Origin: Siphonodentalium dalli
Lineage: Eukaryota; Mollusca; Scaphopoda; Gadilida; Siphonodentaliidae
Reading direction: 5' to 3'
Assembly: GCA_032622095.1 (NCBI GenBank)
Contig: CP136068.1
Span: 126,237,989 to 126,301,988 of the forward strand
Length of the DNA stretch: 64,000 nt
Position numbers and translations under genes: made by a program. Below are positions 11,718 to 21,592 of this stretch, piece by piece (position 1 is the first letter of the stretch; each line of letters opens with the position of its first letter). The notes under the pieces are model-generated. The model was given only the letters and a program-made list of their open reading frames with translations, made no database searches and was not told where the DNA came from.

Positions 11718-12835
11718 CTGCAGTAACAGAGAAATGTAGCGTTATCTCTTGTTGACATTAAGCATGCGTTACCACGGTAACTTTACCATAGTTACTAAAT
11801 AACAAGTTATTATTAGTGCACAATTGCCATGTTCTTCAGTTTAATTAAAATCATTTTTCACGTCTGACACTTCTATGCACCGAACACATGATAATACTTA
11901 CACCAACGAAACTTTCTTATCGGCTATGTACTTTGTATCCCACTATAACAAATATAATCACCAATAACCTGATTTTCCTATGGGTGATCGCTGAATCAAA
12001 ATGACGAACAGACAATTAATGGTCGAAACGGACAATGACCCAGTGGAAGTTCAAAATGAACCGACTTCAATCTTTATTTCCGATGATAAAACACAAAAGT
12101 CAGAAACTACATACGAAAACTATGATTGCCATTGTCACATTCACATATTACATCTAGGAATGCTATTGGTTGGCTCTTAATAGTACAGGGCACACGTTGT
12201 TGTTTTGCGCATGTGCAAATTTCCCGGAAACGTAACCGACGTCGCTGATTTAAGATTCCGCCCTCGTATCGTTGCCAGGGGACATCAAATAGCGTCATTG
12301 CACACTCTAGTCAAAGTTTTGAGGCAACACAAAACTGAACATCGACCAGTGGACTGATACGGTAGTTAACTGTTTAGTAATGTCAGTGCATGATAAATAA
12401 AATAGATTTACCAATAATTGAATAATTGCTTTTGGTTGTTTGTTAGGTTTACAAGGCCCGAGTCGTCCTGCTCGCCCATGAATCTCTAGCTTACTAAGTC
12501 TTCAGGCTCAGCTACAATATTATTGCATTGTATAAAGAGTAAAGTGGAGATTCATGGAACCTAGTTGTTTAGGTGCTAAAGAATAAATAGCACATTAAAT
12601 CACATATTTAAATGACACGAGGATGCCAAACAAATTCAATGCAATGAATCATTCTCATTCATGTCAATGCGACAATTGTCATGCATCACTACTTTAGTTT
12701 AACAGTAAACTTTAGGATAGCCTTTGCGGCGTTAGCCTTAGGCTTGAAACTGAATTAATGACTGTGTTTATCAATTGAGACCGTGGTACCGCAGATTTGG
12801 AGATCTATAAATTATAATAGTTATTGTGGGCCTTT
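11718..12835. other. Non-coding, probable intron of locus A
   Basis: No exon or mobile element recognised. The segment lies between two minus-strand exons assigned to locus A. Confidence 0.35.
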
Positions 12836-12837
12836 TT

Positions 12838-13150
12838 CACATTTATTATCTAATTGTGCTCAAGTGTAATTTATTTATGCTTAAGCATAATACAATACGC
12901 TTAAGGAAGTTATGCGTAAATGAATTACCTTAAACGTATCTTAGCTAATTGCGCTTAAACGTAGTTCATTTACGCTTAGGTTAATACATTATACTTAAGC
13001 ATAAATTATTTTAAGCGTAATTCACTTACGTTTATGCGTGCTGCAGATATTGATTTACATTTAAGCGTAATATAATTTTGACTCTATTACTTAATGGCAA
13101 TTCAATTGCGCACGTAATTCATTTGCTTAAGTGTAATTCATTTAAATTTC
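12838..13150. repeat. Palindromic minisatellite, TTAAGCGTAA/TTACGCTTAA units
   Basis: At least a dozen diverged copies of a 10-20 bp core related to TTACGCTTAAGCGTAA, itself palindromic. They appear as ATGCTTAAGCATAA, TACGCTTAAGG, TTGCGCTTAAACG, TTTACGCTTAGG, TATACTTAAGCATAA, TTTAAGCGTAATT and ACATTTAAGCGTAAT. The spacing is irregular, with AATTCATT between units. The block may continue weakly to about 13560. Confidence 0.7.
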
Positions 13151-14028
13151 CCCTCAAACTGAAATGGATGCAACCACATTACTAATACCGTAACCTACTC
13201 AAATGAGCAGTAGCTTCAGTTCAATTCATTGGAAGGTAAATATATCGTGCTGAAGTGCAATCCAATAGAGAATTACTACTGAATATTAACTCTACCTCCA
13301 GCTACCTCGCTCACAATTTGAAACAAAACATGGACATGCTATTCAGCAGCTGATCGGTCGAGTTGTACCTAAATAAAAGCAATTTCTAATTGCGATAAAT
13401 TAAATAATTTTTTAATCGGACTGGATTAAGTGGAAATTGAAACGCTTCGTCTAAAATATATTTATGCTTAAGTTGAATTATTTGTGTTCTATGCAGTGCG
13501 ACCGATTGTTCTTTGTCAGTGAAATTAAATCGCACTTCAGTTGAATTATTAATCAATGTGAATCTTAAAGTAATGTGAAACACTCCACTGTGGTGGTTTT
13601 AACGAAATAACAACGAATCATGCCAAAATAAGTTATTTGCATAAATTTGATATCACAATAGGCAGAAAACAGCGTCATTGAAGTAAACTAATTACATGCA
13701 ATGACTATTTTAGCGGAATCATTACCATAATGTTTATGCTCAATAATGCGTCCCGAATAAAGTGGTAAATATTTACATTCGTGAGTATTATAACATTCTG
13801 TTCTCTGAAATGGCACTGTCGACGTGGTTGGAATATTCGAATATCTTAGCTTGATTGCTATATTCTTCCAATGGATATAGTGTTTTGATACTAACTTATC
13901 AATTTTATTTACTGAAGTAAGTCCATAATATGTATTAAATGGCAAGTTGCCACAAATGTTTTGTTGCTGGTATTCACACATTTCATAAATGTACGGAAGC
14001 CCATTTGTGCCAACGCATAAAAATACAT
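13151..14028. other. Non-coding stretch between two palindromic minisatellites
   Basis: AT-rich with isolated TATGCTTAAGTTGAATTATT-like motifs near 13460 that echo the preceding array. No exon recognised. Long minus-strand open frames near 13.7-14.2 kb are not supported as genes. Confidence 0.35.
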
Positions 14029-14029
14029 C

Positions 14030-14346
14030 TGCGATAAAGCGCAAACTACATTGCGATAAATCACGAATATTTTTGGGATAAATCGCAAACTACTTTGCAA
14101 AATTGGGATAAATTGCAAACTACTTTGCGATAATCGCACACATATGTTTGCGATAAATTTCAAAATACTAATACTTTGCAATAAATTCAAAACTACTTTG
14201 CGATAAATCCCAAACTACTTTGCGGTTAATCGCAAACATCTTTGCGATTAATTGCAAACTACATTGCGATAAATCGCTAACATCTTTGCGATAAAGCGCA
14301 AATCTTTGTGATAAATCGCAAACATATTTGCGATAAATCGCAAAAT
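14030..14346. repeat. Palindromic minisatellite, TTTGCGATAAATCGCAAA units
   Basis: About thirteen units of roughly 22-25 bp. The best units read TTTGCGATAAATCGCAAA, a perfect inverted repeat (TTTGCGAT-AA-ATCGCAAA) joined by CTACT, CATCT or CATA spacers. Divergent units (GCGGTTAATCGC, GCAATAAATTCAAAA, GGGATAAATCGC) keep the two-arm form. Open frames through the array repeat D-L-S-Q and I-A-K motifs only because of the periodicity. Confidence 0.9.
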
Positions 14347-14582
14347 AGCAACTCAATATGAGAATAAATAAATTGTGGCATGATAACACCGAGGCCTCCT
14401 CTCTCGCATTAGACATGCCGTAAATCAAGATTATTTACAGCCCCACTCACTAGACAGAAATAGTCGTTACCAAGTGTAACCAAGCGCATTGGTCACACAT
14501 GTTTATATTAAATTAATTACAGGACATTCGCACGGCTAACCGTTGAAAGCATTCAACATCCTCAGAAATATGTATTTCAAGC

Positions 14583-14891
14583 AAATTATAATTTCTTTTT
14601 CTCTTTTAGTACTGGAAGCGGCAAATTAGATTATACTGATGTTTTCTGGTGTTTTAAATTAAATATTCAAAAGTAACATTATTACTCGATAATTAAAATT
14701 TAACAGTGAAAGTTATGTATTTTAAACTATATGATAACCTTTTTTAACTTGCTTAAATTTGATATGATTCGTGTACGTGTTTAGTTTATATATGTAATGT
14801 TTCACAGTCGGCCAAAAGGTCTTCGGAGCTTGTATTTGTATGTTTTTTTACCTCCGACTTTTAAGTAAAATTTATCTGATCTTATCTTATC
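14583..14891 (+). mobile_element. 5'-truncated LINE copy, 3' UTR only
   Basis: The run TACTGGAAGCGGCAAATT...CTGGTGTTTT...CACAGTCGGCCAAAAGGTCT...ACCTCCGACTTTTAAGTAAAA ends in a TGATCTTATCTTATC tail. It matches the 3' UTR of the LINE at 60.1-61.98 kb (TACTGGAAGTGGCAAATT, ACAGTCGGTCAAAAGCTCT, ACCTCCGACTTTTAAATAAAA, TGATCCTATCC) along its length. The two were therefore deposited by the same family. Confidence 0.8.
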
Positions 14892-14999
14892 AACTGCACG
14901 CATTTGAGCGAGAGCACAAGTATGTGGTGAACGTATATGTACATGTACTATTAATCGTACAAATATGAATATGTGTATATAGTAGGAAGTGGCCGTACC

Positions 15000-15334
15000 G
15001 ATATCGTACTCCCAACTTCTGTGTGACGCCATGAAGGATTTCCATCACATCCTGGGTCAAGCCCGATAGTGTTCAGAAACACACAACTTCTGCTCCTCAC
15101 GTTAAAGTCAATCGCAACACAGTTCCCGTGGTCCGAACAGGCGGCAAAACACCTTAGGATGTTACTAAACAAGAGTTCAGAAATTGTAGATGTGGTGTTA
15201 CTGGAACATCCAATATCCAGGCTCATGTGAATTTGACCAGATGCGGGAGGTGGTGCGATAATAGCCACAAATAGGTAAACTTCCACCAAAGTCACCATTT
15301 TTGTAAACTCTTTGAAAAAAAGAAAGCAACTCAT
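15000..15334 (-). CDS. First coding exon of locus A: signal peptide plus PAN/Apple domain
   Basis: Reading down from ATG at 15334, a second methionine begins a hydrophobic leader (M-V-T-L-V-E-V-Y-L-F-V-A-I-I-A) that ends near P-A-S-G, a plausible signal peptide. After about 20 residues comes L-R-C-F-A-A-C-S-D-H-G-N-C-V-A-I-D-F-N and then S-C-V-F-L. This is the cysteine spacing of PAN/Apple-type domains (a C-x-x-C, a C-V-A-I/V core and a later C-x-L), which bind protein or carbohydrate outside the cell. The exact 3' splice point is unclear: TCG|GTACGG (near 14998) or GAA|GTTGGG would both end in phase 0, which the exon at 11612-11717 needs. A duplicated, truncated copy lies 1.5 kb upstream. 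Start choice between the two methionines is uncertain. Confidence 0.68.
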
Positions 15335-16154
15335 TTTATAACTCTGCCAACCCTGGGATGTATTTCACGTTTGCGTCTGCACTTTGGCCCCAGCAACTAG
15401 TCTTTGGTTCATATACTTGCAGGTTGTGTACTATCCTCTTCTGGCTGATATGCCACCGGATGTATCTTCATTGATTGTTCTCAAGCTGATATATTTACAG
15501 TAACTCTTTTCTGAGATTCGATGTACTGTTATTCGTGTAACCCTTCACGTCATCCGGTCCGGACGTCTATACCAGAACCGTATCGATCATAGTATGCAAA
15601 TACACCGAGAAGCTAACACAAATGATATAGCATGTATATATAGACCGAACAGCACCAAAGGACGATTCGAATAAATTCATGATGAAATTCGATAATATCT
15701 TAGAATAACTGGAACATCTCCATTCCTTATACATAATAGGAGGCATCAACATCTGCATCCAACATTCAGGACGTCTACATGTATATACAAGAAATACATC
15801 GAACTTGATGTTGACCAACACATGCTGAGATGGAAGTCGTTAATCCAATGATGACCACACGTCGTCTCAATCCTTTCTACCAGCATTATTTTAAAGAGAA
15901 TTGTATGTACATGTATCGGTTTTAATTATTGGAAGCCCAAATGTCCCAACCAAACTGGTTTTCAGTCTCAGTGTAATGGATGTATATACAGTATTAGTTC
16001 ATTGTGTCATTACTTTCATCATTCCAGCTGGACGCAATTAATATAATGCCTTCGCTCCGGGTCATTGAACTTCTGGTGACGTATTAATTACCGGAAGTAC
16101 GGAATATAAATATCACATATGCGCTAACAGGAAATCGTTGCACAAATATTTGTG
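15335..16154. other. Upstream flank of locus A
   Basis: No coding sequence recognised; a short open frame at 15567-15821 (-) has no family features. The region should hold the promoter of the PAN-domain gene, but I see no decisive element. Confidence 0.3.
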
Positions 16155-16508
16155 TTAAGCGGGTACTGTACACTAAATCCGGTCAATTATGGGACCATCA
16201 CCTTTGATACTCAACAGAATATATGCAACAAATGAATGAATTTGAGCCACAGATTAGTGCAAAATACATTCATGTGCTCTATGAACGCTGCTAACGACAT
16301 GGTAATTATAATGAAAATGAATTTATGACTCCAGTCATAAATTCATTTTAATTATAACTACCATGTTGTTTGCATCGTTTATAACGTTAACGAGTGTATT
16401 TTTCACTAATCGGTGGCTCAAATTAGTTCATTTATTGCATATATTTTATTGAGTATAAAAGGCGATGGTCCCATAAATGGCCCAATTTAGTGTCAAGTAC
16501 CCCTTTAA
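16155..16508. mobile_element. TTAA-bounded foldback element, family 1 (full copy)
   Basis: Opens TTAAGCGGGTACTGTACACT and closes with the reverse complement of TTAAAGGGGTACTTGACACT. The whole element is close to an inverted repeat centred near 16330 (ATGAATTTATGACT/AGTCATAAATTCAT). Internal motifs match the shorter copy at 1348-1545. No coding capacity. Confidence 0.8.
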
Positions 16509-16515
16509 ATCCAAA

Positions 16516-16761
16516 TTAACACACACATGCGTATGTGTAAATAGTAGGATATGGCCGTATCGATAATGTACTCCCTAATTCTAAGTGACGCCATGAAGGA
16601 TTTCGATCACATCCTGTGTCAAGCCCGATAGTGATCAGAAACACACAACTTCTGCTACTCACGTTAAAGTCAATCGCAACACAAACCGCGTGCCCTGAAC
16701 AGAATGTAAAACACCTCAGGATGTTACTAAACAAGAGTTCAGATATTGTACCCCAATTCAT
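16516..16761 (-). pseudogene. Truncated duplicate of the PAN/Apple exon
   Basis: The minus-strand frame reads T-I-S-E-L-L-F-S-N-I-L-R-C-F, then C-V-A-I-D-F-N-V and S-C-V-F-L. It matches the exon at 15.0-15.3 kb residue for residue over about 65 positions, including the region after the expected splice site (P-T-I-Y-T-Y). Similarity stops just before T-I-S-E-L-L, so the signal peptide and first part are missing. The phase-0 donor GTACGG of the first copy is ATACGG here. It is best read as a segmental duplicate that lost its 5' half; a used alternative exon cannot be excluded. It abuts the foldback element that ends at 16508. Confidence 0.7.
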
Positions 16762-17726
16762 GACATCACGAAGTACACCATGACGTTTTATCGTGACGTA
16801 ACATCACCCTTCTGCTCCCAGAAATCCAGATAGGACAGCTGAGACTTGTATTAACCGGGCATGCTAAACCGATACATGTACATACGTCAACAGCTTCGTG
16901 CTTTTATACATACAAATATAGGTATATTAAAATTACCGCAAAACATAAATTTTCGCACCCCTTATGTCACAAGCTAGTTTTTATTTTCCCGCAAGTTTCC
17001 GAAAACATTGCGGTATCTCCGCAAATTACAGATTAAAGCGACGTCTTATTCCGCTAAATTTTCCAAAATCGTGATTTTTTCCAGCCAATTTTCATAAAAT
17101 TATCGATAATGTCCCGGCATGTATAATAATTGTCGCCAGTTAACATAAAAACTCGCATATATACGAGACATCAGGAACGTTTCATTATAACAGTGTTGAT
17201 AGCGGAATTAGCACTTTGCGTGCGATATTATTTCTGGAAACTTTCGAAGTTTAAAACGCAATTCATGTCCGGAACGAGGTTCCATTGAAAACACAATTTT
17301 ACTGAGGAATGTATGTGGAAACGTTGATTATTAAAATGCCTTAATTCCTGCGAGTACAAGCTTTCTCAATTACAATTCAATAGCCATTTTATTATACGTA
17401 TTTGCATGAGAAACCCAAGTTACGTTTGCCCTAGATCTTTGACCTTCCCGAATACCGGAGATCAGCCGCTTATATGCATGCGCACACTGACACATTGTTA
17501 ACCAGAGACTAGCCAACACCCGAGCATATTTTCGTTGTGACAGCATTTGAAAGTTTCTCTGATATTTTCAACATTTTTTTACCACTGAAGAGCAACGCCA
17601 TTCTAGTCAAATTAGAACGATAGCACAGTTGCCCAGATGGCACAAATAATCACGTCGTCAGCAACCAATAGCACTCACACCTGTAATGTGCACGATATTT
17701 GTATGTGTTTGTATTTAAAACAACGC
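16762..17726. other. Non-coding stretch
   Basis: No exon or repeat that I can support. Confidence 0.35.
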
Positions 17727-18126
17727 TTAACCCTTTACCCAACAAACCGGCCAAAACCGGCCAAATAAAGCTTCAACAGCCTAAAATATCTTCGGTCTGT
17801 CTCAATAGAACCATACACATATGGATATCATTGGAACCGGCTCCTTGACCACATTGTGATAGTTACAGTTATGCCCTGTGCCAATGCATTCTCTTATATA
17901 TGCGAGTCGACCATAGGTCGCCTCGCATATATAAGAGAATGCATTGGCCTAAAAAAAATCTTTTTTTAACACTTTTTACCATTTTTTCTTACATTCTTTA
18001 ACAATTTTATAATTTTTAATGTGTTAAGCCAATGCATTCTCTTATATATGCGAGGCGACCTATGGTCGACTCGCATATATAAGAGAATGCATTGGCACAG
18101 GGCCCTTCTGTTGGGTAAAAGGTTAA
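17727..18126. mobile_element. piggyBac-like miniature element carrying paired 67-bp palindromes
   Basis: The ends are TTAACCCTTTACCCAACA (17727-17744) and TGTTGGGTAAAAGGTTAA (18109-18126), inverted repeats with one mismatch. TTAA followed by CCCTTT is the terminal form of piggyBac-type transposons, whose target duplication is TTAA. Inside, 17881-17947 and 18029-18095 are each 67-bp near-perfect palindromes (arms CCAATGCATTCTCTTATATA...). The second is the exact reverse complement of the first. They are separated by about 80 bp of T-rich sequence and bracketed by CCCTGTG/CACAGGG. No transposase is present, so it would depend on one supplied elsewhere. Confidence 0.85.
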
Positions 18127-18437
18127 GATATTACTGAGGTCATACACCACACGCAAGACAAACTTGCGAGGTGCGCACATATAGGCAGTTCCAATGAAAG
18201 CATTCTAGTTGGATATGAGTTTGTTCCAGACAAACATGTTTCCCAGTTGAGTATTCTCGTTCCCGAAGTTGGACACTTACGTCCGGTCAGGATTTCCTGT
18301 GATCGAGTTCTTCCTGGTGGCCTGGTAAAATCAATTTATGCCTGAACTCAAACCCATGATGATTATATAGGAATGAATGTATCTTAGCATACAATGTATG
18401 CTGCTGCATTAACTCTTATCTTTATAAAATACTCATT

Positions 18438-18660
18438 AAGTAGTGCTCTAGGGAAATGTTCAGCAAACGGTCATATAACATTTTTTTTTAACTTATTATC
18501 TGAACATTTTTCACCAATGAATATGAATCCTTCTATTCTGCCGTTTCTTTCAGTATGCCTGTCGTCTGACTTTTATTACTTGAACTTCCCTCCAAATGAA
18601 AAATACACCATCCCAGTCATCGACTGTATGCTTTCATAATTGAATGGGAGAATCCATTTA
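18438..18660. repeat. Dispersed hairpin repeat, copy 3
   Basis: AGTAGTGCTCTAGGGAAATGTTCAG...AACTTATTATCTGAACATTTTTCACCAATGAATATGAATCCTTCTATTCTG matches the repeats at 4813 and 5095. The left arm of the hairpin is disrupted here. Confidence 0.6.
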
Positions 18661-18738
18661 GTAGGGAACGGGTTCAGTGGCATGTGGTGAATATCACATG
18701 CACAATATATAACATAACTTACAGCGACCCAGATGGTT

Positions 18739-19240
18739 TTAAAGGCACGTGCGGCCTTAATTGTCGAAAATATTCATATTTGTTCCAAACACCGTAAACA
18801 GAAAAACATTAAAACGCATACAGTTCCGTTCATATATACCATGACCATCACATAAACAGCATGTTATCATACAGACATACTATATTTTACGTAAGCAAGA
18901 GCCTTCTTGTGTTACAGAAGACAGCACAGTGCTACTGGCTAATCACACACAAATGCCATAAACGCTCTTTATTAGTTCCATATCAGGTATTCACCAACAA
19001 AGAACGCTCTTTATGTTTACCATCATAATATAAACAAACATCAGAAAAGTAACTTTTTATGCTTTTGTTTACACAACAAAGGTCAAATATATGACCATAA
19101 CATACTGTTTATGCGATATTTCTTATTTGTATACGGACAAAGTCTATCTACATTTTGATGTTCTTTCTGTTTGTGGCGGTTTTTGACGGGTGGAGATATT
19201 TTCACAGGATACCCATCGCCAAGGCCAACCGTGTCTTTAA
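18739..19240. mobile_element. TTAAAG foldback element, family 2 (copy 1)
   Basis: Left end TTAAAGGCACGTGCGGCC; right end reverse complement TTAAAGACACGGTTGGCC. Internal TTTTGTTTACACAACAAAG, CATAACATACTGTTTA and GTTCTTTCTGTTTGTGGCGG are shared with the element at 59283-59647. It also contains ACGCTCTTTAT motifs similar to those at 46.5 kb. Non-coding. Confidence 0.75.
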
Positions 19241-19935
19241 GAACGCAGTTGCATTTACAAAAATCTTACCTTTAATTATCTTGGTTTAAACAGTATTTGT
19301 TGCAACTAATTGCAATTTGTGAAATATGCTGTCCCAGCTCCTATAACGTCAAACAATTCACAATAAAATCATGTTAACCAGTCAACAATTTTAATACCTT
19401 TTCTAACGAAAAAAATACTTAAGATTCGTTTCGAAAATCTAGTATTTTGAGAACATTGAAAATTGAAGCGGTGCTGTGATCTGATTACGATACTCTATTG
19501 TGCTCGATCTAATTGTAGATTAAAGACATTTCGATCAAAACATATTGAACTTTTCCAGTTAGGCTGAGATGACTTTGAACTTACCACCCCAAGAATAGGG
19601 AATATTCTGTGTGCTAACATTAGGAAGCGGACTATCGTGTTGTAGACTGAACTATCGCCAATATTGAATTTCAAGAAACCAATCGCAAGTGTGGATTTGG
19701 CTTAGAAAGTCGCGTGAGATAAGATATGTCATAACAGTTATTCGATTCCAAGTGATGTCCCTCTAAATAATCGATTTTCGTCAATATATGACCGGATTCT
19801 GCATCAAACAATGGTTGAATCATTCCCGATGGCTTTTTTTCGATCAACTTTACCTGTAAAGTTTGATCTGTTACCATGGCTTGATATCCGTCGTGTGTGA
19901 TTGTGTGTGCGTGGAGACGTCCGTCAACAATATCC
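19241..19935. other. Non-coding or unassigned
   Basis: A 90-codon minus-strand frame (19671-19943) has a fairly coding-like composition and a CAG|GTAAAG donor-like site near 19858. I cannot recognise a family or a matching acceptor, so I do not call it a gene. Confidence 0.25.
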
Positions 19936-19937
19936 AT

Positions 19938-20905
19938 TAGCACGGGCTACAGGTCGTACCTTTGGTCGTATCATTATGAAATTTCTTCTGGCTGTTAACA
20001 TTGACATGTAGATGGGACCGAGACTTAATCATTTGGCACGGGCTACAGGCCGTACCATTGGTCGGATCATCATGAAATTTGTCATGAATGTTAATATTGA
20101 CATGTAGATGGGAAGGAGTCATTTTAGAGTCGTTCGGCCATAACACATGGCTGCCGGTAGCCATCTTGATGTTACTCTTTGCATGACTAAATCCTTTGGT
20201 ACAGGCTACACGTCGTACCTTTGGTCGGATCATTATGCTATTAGGCATGGTTGTTGACACTGACATGTAGATGGGAACGAGTCATTTTAGGGTTTTTCGG
20301 CAGAAACACATGGCTGCCAGCGGTCATCTTGGATTTCAAAATTCAATCCATTAGCACGGGATACAATTCGGAGTGTTCGTCTGATCATCATAAAATGTAT
20401 CGATAAAACAGCCATCTTGGATTATACTCTTTGGAGGACTTAATCCTTTGGCACGGGCTACAGGTCGTACCTTTGTTTGGATCATCATACAATTTGTCAT
20501 GGATGTTAAAATTGGCATGTAAATGGAACGAGTCATTTTGGGGTCATTCGGACGTAAAATATGGCTGCCGACAGCCATCTTGGATTTTACTCTTTGCGTC
20601 ACTAAATCCTTGGGCACAATCCACAGCCCACATCACTCATCTGAGCATCACCTAACTTCATGTGGATCATTGGGGTGACCGCAAGATGAGAGTAATATCA
20701 TTTTTCCGAATTTCGTTAAAAAACATGTCACCGGTAGCCATTTTGGATTTTACTCTTTGCATTACTTAATCCTTTAGCACACCCTACATTCCACTTCCCT
20801 CAACCGATCGTCACCAAGCATAATATTGATCTTGATATTGATCTACAGGATGGGAGCAATTAAATGTTTTTGAATCTCATTGGAAAACATGGCCACCAGC
20901 GGCCA
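19938..20905. repeat. Tandem array, about 160-bp monomers with deletions
   Basis: GGCACGGGCTACAGGTCGTACC or a variant begins at about 19938, 20035, 20199, 20354, 20450, 20608 and 20771. Spacings are close to 160 bp, or 97 bp where part of the unit is missing. Each full unit continues with GATCATCATGAAATTTGTCATG, GACATGTAGATGGGA, GAGTCATTTT and then ATGGCTGCCGGTAGCCATCTTGGATTTTACTC. The array decays toward its right end. Minus-strand frames here are by-products of the repeat. Confidence 0.85.
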
Positions 20906-21483
20906 TCAATACAAGACTGGTCGCAAATATTACGACACATAGCCCTAACTTGGAGTGATTTGTTGTCTAATATATACTACTATCTGATGAGTCGTTTTAG
21001 ATTCATGTAGAGTTCAGATTCAAATTAGCCGACATGGTTTTATTTGTGTTTTTCATATGAGCTTATTTTCAGGAGAACAGGCTAATTAAATAGTATATGG
21101 ACCAATTACATTATTTATAAAGCACACACCGTACATCCATATCCGAAATGAATAAATTTGACATGTGGAATCTTCGAATTTTATTGAAGTTACGATACAA
21201 CTAGAAACGTGAATTCCAAAGTTATCATAATAGTCGAAAAATTGGAGCACTCAGCTAAAGTGCCGTTACTTTTACTGGCAAAACACGATGTATGGTATAA
21301 AATGCTTCACGTGTGAACAGCATACTCATTTTTGCCAAGGATCTTAAATGTTGTGGCTTTCAACGCAATCTCAAGAAGAGTTAAATTATCCATTATTTCG
21401 GATAAACATTTGTTTCTTTGTCTTTTGTATATCGGACACTGGAATAAAACAGTTAATGGCTTTGCTATGGCCCCATTGAATTC

Positions 21484-21592
21484 TGGACGTTTCGGCACCT
21501 GGACGTTTCGGCACATGGGTTTGCGGTTCGGCACCTGGACGTTTCGGCACCCGATTTTTCGGCACTTAGGACGTTTCGGCAGAGGAGAAAAT
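21484..21592. repeat. Minisatellite, GGACGTTTCGGCACCT unit
   Basis: GGACGTTTCGGCAC occurs repeatedly at 15-18 bp intervals, with variants GGTTCGGCACCT and TTTTTCGGCACTTA. Frames through it read F-G-T-W-T-F-R-H, a by-product of the periodicity. Confidence 0.85.

Noticed and set aside
14030-14346. Array of palindromic repeats resembling a CRISPR layout
   Set aside because: Spacers are only 3-6 bp, units are diverged and the context is eukaryotic; it is a minisatellite.
14168-14428. Minus-strand open frame with repeated D-L-S-Q motifs
   Set aside because: Produced by the periodicity of the palindromic minisatellite; no start context or domain.
19671-19943. Minus-strand 90-codon frame with a donor-like GTAAAG
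   Set aside because: No acceptor, partner exon or domain could be identified.
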